Shown one piece after another: positions 7,406 through 13,114 of a stretch of DNA of 15,019 nucleotides; within the stretch, counting starts at the first letter, position 1, and each line of letters starts with the position of its first letter. The DNA is taken from contig CAJLYQ010000053.1 in the NCBI GenBank assembly GCA_905210905.1, positions 1 to 15,019 of the forward strand, in the 5' to 3' direction. The notes beneath the pieces were generated by a model. That model made no database searches, was not told the origin of the DNA, and worked only from the letters and a program-made list of their open reading frames with translations. The position numbers and the translations under genes are program-made. Source of the stretch: an uncultured Christensenella sp. GTDB taxonomy: Bacteria; Bacillota; Clostridia; Christensenellales; DTU072.

Positions 7406-8140
7406 ATGGACGAAATAGATTATTCTCGATTTTTGTATCGCCCGATAAAAGACGAACCGCCGCAAAAACCGAAAAGAAATCGTGAAGAAAAGAAACCGGG
7501 TAAAACGAGAAAAATATTTACCGTAATAATCGTCACGGTAATATGTTTTGCCCTACTTTTTTTGTGCGTGGATTTTTTCTCGAAAGGTAAAATCCGGGAC
7601 GTGCTTTTGTCCGCAATAAAAAGCCGGTCTTATTCGTATTATGCGGTGGTAAGGTCTTTTCCTACGCGCGATATGGCGCACGCAGGGGTTTTACTTGCGG
7701 AAAACGGCGGCGGCGCAGGATATCTCTTTACCGAAAACAGCAACTTTATCGTAATTTACGGCATTTACTCGGACAAAACCGAAGCGGAAACCGTCGCTAA
7801 AAAAGACAATCTTTATTACGTCTATACTCTGACGATCAAAACTTCGAACACGGAACTAGGCAAACTTTTGGACGAATTCTTTAAGAAAACGAACGTCTGC
7901 CTGAACAACGTTGACGGCGGAAACTTCACCGAAAGTTCGCTTTCAACGCTAAAAGACGGCTATCTCGTTCGTTTTTCGGCAATAAAAACAAAAAACGATA
8001 AAGAACGATCTCTCGTATCTTTCATCGTTTCTTGCCTTAACTCTCTTAACGTCGGCACAACCGAACGAACCGCCCTATTATTCCAAACCCGTCATATGCT
8101 CTGCTCGATTCTTTTCTCCGCAAAAGACGCTTTTTCTTAA
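7406..8140 (+). CDS. Single-pass membrane protein with SPOR-like domain
   Basis: The only plus-strand gene. The 244 residues comprise a basic, proline-rich cytoplasmic segment (1-35), one transmembrane helix (about 36-58) and an extracytoplasmic part. Residues about 77-141 look like a SPOR domain: a tyrosine-rich opening strand (SYYAVVRSF), a helix, GGGAGYLF, a second strand (FIVIYGIY) and an alanine-containing helix (KTEAETVAKK). SPOR domains bind denuded glycan at division or sporulation septa, so a role in cell-wall remodelling, possibly during sporulation, is inferred rather than shown. The C-terminal 100 residues are unassigned. I chose the ATG at 7406-7408; the frame stays open much further upstream, but only by running antisense through the deaminase gene. 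No ribosome binding site is visible, and a weak -10-like TATTTT sits 6 nt before the ATG. Confidence 0.7.
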   Translation: MDEIDYSRFLYRPIKDEPPQKPKRNREEKKPGKTRKIFTVIIVTVICFALLFLCVDFFSKGKIRDVLLSAIKSRSYSYYAVVRSFPTRDMAHAGVLLAENGGGAGYLFTENSNFIVIYGIYSDKTEAETVAKKDNLYYVYTLTIKTSNTELGKLLDEFFKKTNVCLNNVDGGNFTESSLSTLKDGYLVRFSAIKTKNDKERSLVSFIVSCLNSLNVGTTERTALLFQTRHMLCSILFSAKDAFS

Positions 8141-8199
8141 TAGCGCTTTTTACCTATTCTCTTTCAAAAAATATCCGCTTCAATGCTCAAAATTGCTTT

Positions 8200-8214
8200 G
8201 GGTGGGCGGGTGGG
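8200..8214 (+). other. G-quadruplex-type G-tract
   Basis: GGGTGGGCGGGTGGG: four G3 runs separated by single bases, the most stable class of potential intramolecular G-quadruplex. It lies 59 nt after the stop of the SPOR-like gene and on its coding strand, so it would be present in the RNA. CCGCTTCAAT (8175-8184) precedes it; the same 10-mer flanks the G-tract near the right end of the window. Confidence 0.7.
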
Positions 8215-8243
8215 CGTACGCACTTTGGTTTTATCAAAAATAA

Positions 8244-8272
8244 AAAAAGCGGGAATTCACTTCTCGCTTTTT
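8244..8272. terminator. Bidirectional intrinsic terminator
   Basis: A 12-bp stem (arms 8244-8255 and 8261-8272, one G-T wobble) with a 5-nt loop, TTCAC. On the plus strand the stem ends in a T5 run (8268-8272), serving the SPOR-like gene. On the minus strand the stem is followed by a longer T-rich tail (complement of 8236-8248), which suits the DUF421-DUF4363 transcript coming from the other side. Confidence 0.75.
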
Positions 8273-8284
8273 GCCCTTATAGGG

Positions 8285-8301
8285 GCAACGTGGGACGTTG
8301 C
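8285..8301. repeat. Perfect 7-bp hairpin GCAACGT/ACGTTGC
   Basis: GCAACGT-GGG-ACGTTGC. It is adjacent to the near-palindrome GCCCTTATAGGGGC (8273-8286) and followed by TACGC/GCGTA (8309-8323). No U-tract follows on either strand. These look like parts of a structured intergenic repeat rather than a terminator. Confidence 0.55.
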
Positions 8302-8349
8302 ATCCCTTTACGCAATAAGCGTATTACACGTATAAGTCTATCGCACGAC

Positions 8350-8365
8350 AAAAGTAATTACTTTT
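8350..8365. repeat. Perfect 16-bp palindrome
   Basis: AAAAGTAATTACTTTT is identical to its own reverse complement, with no spacer. It could be a protein-binding site for a dimer. It does not sit near a recognisable promoter, so an operator role is unsupported. Confidence 0.6.
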
Positions 8366-8467
8366 AATGCGAGCAAAGGCACTTTGCCGGCACGAGCGGA
8401 CATGCGCCATGAGTGCCGCCCTTATGGGGAGCGAGCGAGGGGAGGCGCCCCTGCGAACTAAAAATGA

Positions 8468-8490
8468 AAGCGGAATGTGTCATTCCGCTT
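8468..8490 (-). terminator. 10-bp hairpin, possible terminator of DUF421-DUF4363
   Basis: AAGCGGAATG and CATTCCGCTT pair perfectly around a 3-nt loop. On the minus strand the stem is followed by TCA and then five T residues (8460-8464), an imperfect U-tract. It lies about 95 nt past the DUF4363 stop. Confidence 0.45.
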
Positions 8491-8499
8491 CCTTTGTAG

Positions 8500-8577
8500 T
8501 CCGACTTACACGGGCTAAGCGTTTGTGCGCACAAAACGCAGTGACTGCGTCAAACGCCCGTGTAACGTTTGGTCGGA
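8500..8577. repeat. Long imperfect inverted repeat with nested palindromes
   Basis: The outer arms TCCGAC (8500-8505) and GTCGGA (8572-8577) continue into TTACACGGGC (8506-8515) and GCCCGTGTAA (8556-8565), 16 paired bases interrupted only by a 6-nt bulge (8566-8571). Inside are two more palindromes: GCGTTT/AAACGC around GTGCGCAC (8519-8539) and ACGCAGT-G-ACTGCGT (8536-8550). The whole 78 bp could extrude as a cruciform or fold as a branched RNA. It begins 6 bp beyond the DUF4363 stop codon. No target-site duplication is evident. Confidence 0.6.
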
Positions 8578-8582
8578 TTTAT

Positions 8583-8951
8583 TTATAATATATTGTTAAA
8601 CTTAACCATATACATATCGCTTACACATTCGGCGTACATATATATACGGTTATACAATGCCCGGGCGGATTCGAAGTCTTGTTTTTCGACGTAGCCTTTG
8701 AGTTCTCCGAGAGTTACCGTGATTTCGTTAAGTTGCAATACGGACACGAAAACTTCCAGTACTTCCGCTTTTTTCTTCCACCATTCGAAGGTTTCCGTCA
8801 CATCTTCGACGTCGTACTCGGACAGGTTCATTTGTTCTATCAGTTGTTGTTTGAGATCGTTAAACGTATGTTTTATATAGAGCGTTTCGCCTATGCTGCC
8901 GCCTATTAGGATTAAGGTTGCTATTATTACTATCGTTAATTTATATTTCAT
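8583..8951 (-). CDS. DUF4363 family protein
   Basis: The 122-residue protein has an N-terminal membrane anchor (about 4-22, TIVIIATLILIGGSIG) followed by a mostly helical extracytoplasmic domain with the conserved-looking FEWWKKKAEVLEVFV segment (55-69) and ELKGYVEKQDFESA. Size, layout and neighbour match DUF4363, a small family of unknown function commonly encoded next to DUF421 proteins in Clostridia. The ATG at 8949-8951 is 1 nt after the DUF421 stop, so the two are co-transcribed and probably translationally coupled; upstream there is only a modest AGG site. A structural partnership with the DUF421 membrane protein is inferred from the pairing. Confidence 0.85.
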   Translation of the reverse strand: MKYKLTIVIIATLILIGGSIGETLYIKHTFNDLKQQLIEQMNLSEYDVEDVTETFEWWKKKAEVLEVFVSVLQLNEITVTLGELKGYVEKQDFESARALYNRIYMYAECVSDMYMVKFNNIL

Positions 8952-8952
8952 T

Positions 8953-9621
8953 TTAACCTGCCTGTTGTACGGTAAAATATTTTGCGTTGCGCGGTTGAAC
9001 GAAAATCGAACCGCTGTCTGCCGTCATAAGCACTACGTCTTTGACTTTCAGTTTTTTCTCTTCGAGCATTGTTTTCACCTTTTCTTCCGTTATTTGCACG
9101 GACTGCATATTTTCGCGCATTATTTTGCCTTCGACAACTATAGTCATCGGCACGGACGACGGCGGCGTTGCGTTTTCGTTTTCCAGTATCGATAATTTAC
9201 CGTTTGTTTCCAGTATGCCGAACGATATTTCGGGTATGGAAAAATAACCTTGTTGCCGAATCAACGATATAAGGTCGTTCACGTCCATATTGAGTTTTGT
9301 AAGGCACTCTGAGTTTATTCCGTCATTGTCGATAACTATCATCGGTTTTCCGTTTACGATTTTACGGAATTTAATCGATTTTGAGATTATCGCGGTCATA
9401 ATATAATGCACGATAAACAGTATAATAAGCGGGACTAGCCCGTAAGTAATCGGCACGGAAACGTCTTGCATCGGCACACAAGCAAGGTCTGCCACGGCAA
9501 GGGTTATTACAAATTCATACGGTTGAAGTTCGCCTATGGTTCGTTTTCCCATAAGTCGCACTCCAACCGCAAGAAAGAAAAAAATAATTATCGTTCTTAT
9601 TATTATCGCTAACATACTCAT
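8953..9621 (-). CDS. DUF421 (YetF-like) membrane protein
   Basis: The 222-residue protein has three predicted N-terminal membrane helices (about 3-22, 36-52, 58-80) and a soluble C-terminal portion. The signature MGKRTIGELQPYEFVITLAVADLA (starting at residue 24) is characteristic of DUF421/YetF proteins. The cytoplasmic part has the usual mix of strands, including PMIVIDNDGIN and VNDLISLIRQQGYFSI. Function is unknown; B. subtilis relatives have been linked to spore and envelope phenotypes. The start codon (9619-9621) lies exactly in the loop of a perfect 8-bp inverted repeat (9611-9629), and no Shine-Dalgarno is visible. A second ATG two codons in (9613-9615) is a possible alternative. The gene sits 25 bp after an aldo/keto reductase remnant and may be read from that remnant's promoter. 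Confidence 0.9.
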   Translation of the reverse strand: MSMLAIIIRTIIIFFFLAVGVRLMGKRTIGELQPYEFVITLAVADLACVPMQDVSVPITYGLVPLIILFIVHYIMTAIISKSIKFRKIVNGKPMIVIDNDGINSECLTKLNMDVNDLISLIRQQGYFSIPEISFGILETNGKLSILENENATPPSSVPMTIVVEGKIMRENMQSVQITEEKVKTMLEEKKLKVKDVVLMTADSGSIFVQPRNAKYFTVQQAG

Positions 9622-9629
9622 AGTATGTT
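9611..9629 (-). promoter_or_regulatory. Hairpin with the DUF421 start codon in its loop
   Basis: In the mRNA sense, AACATACT-ATG-AGTATGTT: two perfectly complementary 8-nt arms flank the start codon. It could hide or present the initiation site, or be a DNA-level operator. No ribosome binding site accompanies it. Confidence 0.55.
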
Positions 9630-9646
9630 TTGCGCATTAAAAAATA

Positions 9647-9922
9647 TTATTTGCTTTTTTCAAACGTTTCTGCGACCGTTTCCAGCAATTCTCTTATTTT
9701 GAGATGTTGCGGACATATTTTTTCGCATTTTCCGCATTATATGCAATCCAGGCTTTGCCGTTGGTTGCGGTATAAACTTCGTTATAATAGTAGTCCGAGT
9801 TCCAGTCTTTATAGAGTTTTTTCGCGTTCAAACACGAGAAAAGGTCGGGAATACTGATTTTTTTCGGGCAATCTCATACACCCGAAACCGAAATTTTTCT
9901 TTACGTTTTCAAAAAAAGCCAT
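9647..9922 (-). pseudogene. Aldo/keto reductase with C-terminal 4Fe-4S motif, decayed
   Basis: Reading the minus strand from the ATG at 9920-9922, preceded by AAGGAG at 8 nt, gives MAFFENVKKNFGFGCMRLPE, the typical N-terminus of ferredoxin-like aldo/keto reductases. The frame then jumps near 9855-9865 into the C-terminal part of the same family: IPDLFSCLNAKKLYKDWN, DYYYNEVYTATNGKA, and after another shift DCI-stop-CGKCEKICPQHLKIRELL, then LETVAETFEKSK and a stop at 9647-9649. The visible lesions are a large internal deletion (the usual protein is about 370 residues, and the whole barrel is gone), a one-base loss near 9749-9750, and an in-frame TAA (9737-9739) within the CxxCxxCxxxCP cluster motif. 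It cannot make an enzyme. The family assignment is firm from the two ends. Confidence 0.88.
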
Positions 9923-9958
9923 TATTCTTTCTCCTTGAACGAAAAATATTATAATTAT

Positions 9959-9989
9959 ATTTTACAACTTAGAGTAAGGTTTAAGTCAA
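9959..9989 (-). promoter_or_regulatory. MerR-type promoter with 19-bp spacer and dyad operator
   Basis: On the minus strand, -35 TTGACT (9984-9989) and -10 TAAAAT (9959-9964) are 19 bp apart, not 17. The spacer holds an imperfect dyad, ACTTAAACC-TT-ACTCTAAGT (9967-9986, outer arms ACTTA/TAAGT). Over-long spacers filled by a dyad are the hallmark of promoters untwisted by MerR-family activators, which commonly control aldo/keto reductase and dehydrogenase genes in Clostridia. It points at the reductase remnant and, beyond it, the DUF421 gene. No MerR gene is in the window. Confidence 0.7.
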
Positions 9990-10017
9990 TAGCAAATTAA
10001 AATTTTTTCAAATGGAT

Positions 10018-10830
10018 TTATTCGTTTTCTTCTGCGCTTTCGATTTCCGCGGTTTTGTCTTCCGCCCCCGCCGTTTCTATTTCGTTTTTCCTTTCGGTTT
10101 CGGTTTTTCCGATTTTTTCTTCATACGAAACGCTTTCCGTCTTGCGTTCTTCCTGCGGACGGATAAACATCAGCACGAACGCAATCAGCAAGAACAGACA
10201 TGAAAACCAAATCGCTTTATCCGCAAAAACGGTGGTAAGGAAGTATCCCAGTCCTGCGCCGCACGCAAAAACGACGATTACGATAAAGTAAATCAACGCG
10301 CGTTTCAGCAAGCGTTTTTCGTGCGTGGTGATAAAACGGTATATGGACTCCGCTCCGCGGCTTATATTGCCTATGCACATCGTGCTTGCAAAGGTATTGC
10401 CTTCGATTTTCTGAAAAGAATGGACCTGCATTGCGCAAACGAAAGAAACGAGCGCGTTTGCAAGCATATTAAGCGATTGCGGCAAAAATCCGACCGCAAA
10501 AAGTATTAAAATTTCACAAATAAGCACCGGTTGACGCCAGTGGAAAAGTTTTTTTTCTTTAAGTTTTCTATGCAACAACGCCGCAACGATCGTTCCTAAG
10601 AAAAACGCCAGCAACGGCACGAGATAATTAAGACATTTAAGCCACTGCCCGGTGACGACGTTTACGCTTAAAAATACGACGTTGCCCGTCTGCGCGTTGG
10701 CAAAAACTTTTCCCCTGCAAAAGTAAGTATACGCGTCCTGTAATCCGCCGGACAAACTGATAAACACGGCAAGCAGCAACGACTGCGAAATTTGTTCTTT
10801 AACGGGTCTGACAAATTTTACGTGCTTCAT
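10018..10830 (-). CDS. DUF1275 (YoaK family) membrane protein
   Basis: The 270-residue integral membrane protein has about six hydrophobic helices between residues 15 and 222. Family signatures are visible: GGLQDAYTY (28-36), VFANAQTGNVVF (42-53) and the FASTMCIGNISRG segment in the second half, which echoes the TGN motif of the first. Members are of unknown transport-like function. The tail from about residue 226 is unusual: roughly 45 residues, highly charged and rich in Glu, Lys and Thr, and low in complexity, beyond the core domain. The start ATG (10828-10830) follows AAGGA at 9 nt, and a near-consensus promoter lies upstream (10865-10893). No clear terminator follows the stop, so read-through into the reductase remnant and the DUF421 pair is possible. 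Confidence 0.9.
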   Translation of the reverse strand: MKHVKFVRPVKEQISQSLLLAVFISLSGGLQDAYTYFCRGKVFANAQTGNVVFLSVNVVTGQWLKCLNYLVPLLAFFLGTIVAALLHRKLKEKKLFHWRQPVLICEILILFAVGFLPQSLNMLANALVSFVCAMQVHSFQKIEGNTFASTMCIGNISRGAESIYRFITTHEKRLLKRALIYFIVIVVFACGAGLGYFLTTVFADKAIWFSCLFLLIAFVLMFIRPQEERKTESVSYEEKIGKTETERKNEIETAGAEDKTAEIESAEENE

Positions 10831-10864
10831 TATCCATAATCCTTATCGAACTTTTTTCGCTTAC

Positions 10865-10893
10865 ATTATAGATATTTTTTTATCGATTGTAAA
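10865..10893 (-). promoter_or_regulatory. Sigma-70 type promoter of the DUF1275 gene
   Basis: -35 TTTACA (10888-10893, 5 of 6), a 17-bp A/T-rich spacer and a perfect -10 TATAAT (10865-10870) on the minus strand. Predicted start near 10858, giving a leader of about 28 nt. Confidence 0.8.
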
Positions 10894-10949
10894 ACGATTT
10901 TGTTCCGTTTTCTTTTATTTTACTATTTTATTTTTTCTTCCTTATGAAA

Positions 10950-10976
10950 AACCGCCGTCATTTTCGTTCGGCGGTT
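10950..10976 (-). terminator. Intrinsic terminator of the V-ATPase operon
   Basis: On the minus strand, AACCGCCG and CGGCGGTT form a perfect 8-bp stem with an 11-nt loop, followed by further T residues (five T in all, complement of 10946-10950). It lies about 50 bp after the subunit D stop and marks the end of the operon. Confidence 0.85.
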
Positions 10977-11025
10977 AAGTTTTATCTTTTAATTAGAGTA
11001 ACCGTAATGTTTATTTCGGTATCCT

Positions 11026-11679
11026 TTACTCCTTGTTTTCGGTTTGATTTTGTCTGCCGCCGAGCATTGATTTGACTTTCATAAGTCGTATCGTGCTCGA
11101 TCGTTCGTTTTCGTCGAGTTTCATCGTAATATATTTGATCGTTTCCGTAACTTGCGGAATGATCACGTATTCGAGAGCGTTTACTCTGCGTCTGTTTTTC
11201 TCGATTTCGTCGGCGAGCATATCGCAGGTTTTTTCCACTTCGGCAAGACGAACGAGTTTTGGCATAAGTTCGGTAAGTTTTGCTATGCTTTCGTCGAGTT
11301 CTCCGCTTACCGTCGCGAAAGAATAAGGGTACAGTTCTTTTTTATCCCCTTCGACGATTTTAAGCGTAGGAACTTCCACTCCCATTACGTTGTTTTTGCC
11401 CGTTTCGATTTTAATGCTCGTACCCGGCATTTCTACCGCTTCTTCCATTACCTGTTCGGTAGTAACCGCGCCGGCAAGCATAAAATTACGCATACAAATT
11501 GCAAGTTCTTCTTCTATTTCTTTTCGAAGAACTTTATTCTCGCGTACGTAAATCATAAACCGTCTTATGGTTTCGTCGGATTTGTCTTTAAGAAGTTTGT
11601 GTCCGCGCGTGGCGGTTTTCAGACGGGTTTTTAACCGTCTTAGTTCCATACGCGTAGGATTAACGTTCAGCCTTGTCAT
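11026..11679 (-). CDS. atpD: V-type ATP synthase subunit D
   Basis: Central-stalk (rotor) subunit that transmits rotation between the A3B3 head and the membrane ring. The 217 residues match the usual length. The N-terminal signature NPTRMELRRLKTRLKTATRG (7-26), continuing into HKLLKDKSDE, is diagnostic, and the N- and C-terminal thirds are long heptad-like helices that form the antiparallel coiled coil. The ATG at 11677-11679 has a weak AAAAGG site upstream. It is the last gene of the A-B-D run; a 52-bp gap separates it from subunit B, longer than the 9-bp gap between A and B, and this gap contains a G-tract (11709-11723). No H or G subunit gene follows before the terminator. Confidence 0.96.
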   Translation of the reverse strand: MTRLNVNPTRMELRRLKTRLKTATRGHKLLKDKSDETIRRFMIYVRENKVLRKEIEEELAICMRNFMLAGAVTTEQVMEEAVEMPGTSIKIETGKNNVMGVEVPTLKIVEGDKKELYPYSFATVSGELDESIAKLTELMPKLVRLAEVEKTCDMLADEIEKNRRRVNALEYVIIPQVTETIKYITMKLDENERSSTIRLMKVKSMLGGRQNQTENKE

Positions 11680-11708
11680 CTTTTACCTTTTATCTTTTCT
11701 TTCGCCGC

Positions 11709-11723
11709 GGGGCGGGCGGGTGG
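11709..11723 (+). other. Imperfect G-quadruplex-type G-tract between subunits B and D
   Basis: GGGGCGGGCGGGTGG on the plus strand: three full G3 runs and one GG, with single-base loops. It lies 8 nt beyond the stop codon of subunit B, so the mRNA carries the complementary C-rich stretch. GAAGCGG (11723-11729), the reverse complement of the CCGCTTC seen at the other tracts, adjoins it. Confidence 0.55.
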
Positions 11724-11731
11724 AAGCGGCG

Positions 11732-13105
11732 TTATTGCTTGTCGTAAAACTCTTCGAGATATGCGTCGCGTATTCTTTTCAGTTCCGCTCTCGGCAAAAT
11801 ATGGAGCAGTTCCCAGCCTAAATCGAGCGTTTCTTCTATGCTTCTGTTCTTGTTAAAACCTTGACTGACGTATCGTTTTTCGAATTCGTCGGCAAACAGA
11901 GCGAATCTTTTGTCGGTTGCGGTAAGCGCGGCTTCGCCTAAAATTGCGGCAAGTTCTTTCGCTTCCTTTCCCCTTGCGTATGCGCTGAACAGTTGGTTCA
12001 TCGTGTCCGAATGGTCTTTTCTTGTTTTTCCTTGCCCTATACCTTTGTCTTTAAGACGGCTGAGCGACGGAAGAACGTCTATCGGCGGAACTACGCCCCT
12101 TTTATATAGTTCTCTGCTCAGTATTATTTGCCCTTCGGTAATATACCCGGTAAGGTCGGGTATGGGGTGAGTTTTGTCTTCTTCCGGCATCGTAAGGATC
12201 GGTATTTGCGTTATGCTTCCCTTTTTACCCCTTATTCTTCCCGCTCTTTCGTAAAGAGTGGCAAGGTTGGTGTAAAGGTAACCGGGGTAACCCCTTCTTC
12301 CGGGAACTTCTTTTCTTGCCGCGCTGACTTCACGCAACGCTTCGCAATAGTTGGTTATGTCCGTCATAATGACGAGAACGTGCATATCGCATTCGAACGC
12401 AAGGTATTCCGCACAGGTAAGCGCCATTCTCGGAGTGGATATTCTTTCGATCGCCGGGTCGTTTGCCAGGTTCATAAACAATACCGCTCTGTCTATTGCG
12501 CCCGTTTTGCGGAAGTCGGAAATAAAATAGTCCGCTTCTTCGAAAGTAATACCGATTGCGGCGAACACGACTGCGAATTTGCTGTCGCTGTTAAGCACTT
12601 TTGCCTGACGGGCAATCTGTGCCGCGAGTTCTGCGTGCGGAAGTCCCGACGCGCTGAAAACGGGAAGTTTTTGTCCCCTTACAAGGGTGTTAAGCCCGTC
12701 TATCGCGCTTATGCCCGTTTGTATAAACTCGTCCGGGTAATCTCTCGCAACGGGGTTAATCGGTTGTCCGTTTACGTTAATTCTCATCTTAGGGATAATC
12801 GGCGCGCCGCCGTCTTTCGGTCTGCCCATACCGTCGAAAACTCTTCCGAGCATATCTTCGCTTACGGCAAGTTCTATACTTTTGCCTAAAAATCTTGCTT
12901 TTGCGGTGGATATTTTCAGTCCGGACGAACCTTCGAACAACTGTACGAGCGCTTTATCGCCGTTTACTTCGAGTACTTTTCCGCTGCGGATTTCGCCGTT
13001 GTCCTGTTCGACTTCGACGAGTTCGTCGTACTTAACGCCGTCCACGCCGTCTACGAGCATAAGCGGTCCGACTACTTCTCTGATCGTCTTGTATTCTTTA
13101 ATCAT
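11732..13105 (-). CDS. atpB: V-type ATP synthase subunit B
   Basis: Non-catalytic nucleotide-binding-fold subunit alternating with subunit A in the hexameric head. The 457 residues are the usual length. As expected for B, the P-loop is replaced (FSASGLPHAELAAQIARQA, starting at 150), and the conserved arginine that contacts the catalytic site of A is in PPIDVLPSLSRLKDKG (Arg350). YEALREV-type and GRRGYPGYLYTNLATLYERA segments are also present. The ATG at 13103-13105 follows AGGAG at good spacing and lies 9 bp after the subunit A stop. A C-rich stretch (the plus-strand G-tract) follows its stop codon by 8 nt. Confidence 0.97.
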   Translation of the reverse strand: MIKEYKTIREVVGPLMLVDGVDGVKYDELVEVEQDNGEIRSGKVLEVNGDKALVQLFEGSSGLKISTAKARFLGKSIELAVSEDMLGRVFDGMGRPKDGGAPIIPKMRINVNGQPINPVARDYPDEFIQTGISAIDGLNTLVRGQKLPVFSASGLPHAELAAQIARQAKVLNSDSKFAVVFAAIGITFEEADYFISDFRKTGAIDRAVLFMNLANDPAIERISTPRMALTCAEYLAFECDMHVLVIMTDITNYCEALREVSAARKEVPGRRGYPGYLYTNLATLYERAGRIRGKKGSITQIPILTMPEEDKTHPIPDLTGYITEGQIILSRELYKRGVVPPIDVLPSLSRLKDKGIGQGKTRKDHSDTMNQLFSAYARGKEAKELAAILGEAALTATDKRFALFADEFEKRYVSQGFNKNRSIEETLDLGWELLHILPRAELKRIRDAYLEEFYDKQ

Positions 13106-13114
13106 TTTGCTCTC

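Larger units (their letters stand above)
8141..8582. other. Palindrome-rich region without a gene between convergent genes
   Basis: This gap of 442 bases separates the plus-strand SPOR-like gene from the minus-strand DUF421-DUF4363 pair. It holds, in order: a G-tract (8200-8214), a bidirectional terminator (8244-8272), hairpins at 8273-8286, 8285-8301 and 8309-8323, a perfect 16-bp palindrome (8350-8365), a 6-bp hairpin (8373-8387), a GC-rich patch (8418-8456), a 10-bp hairpin (8468-8490) and a large inverted repeat (8500-8577). GCCCTTAT-A-GGGG at 8273-8285 recurs without the central A at 8418-8429. The only open frame of note (8367-8588, plus) runs through the palindromes with arginine/alanine-rich composition and no ribosome binding site, so I do not call it a gene. 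The density of inverted repeats suggests one or more copies of a dispersed intergenic repeat; this is inference. Confidence 0.7.

Noticed and set aside
8367..8588. 73-codon plus-strand open frame in the palindromic gap
   Set aside because: Its codons run through perfect hairpins, there is no ribosome binding site, and the product is Arg/Ala-rich without recognisable features. It is probably a chance frame in a repeat.
9630..9857. 75-codon plus-strand open frame
   Set aside because: It is antisense to the aldo/keto reductase remnant, whose minus-strand translation matches that family.
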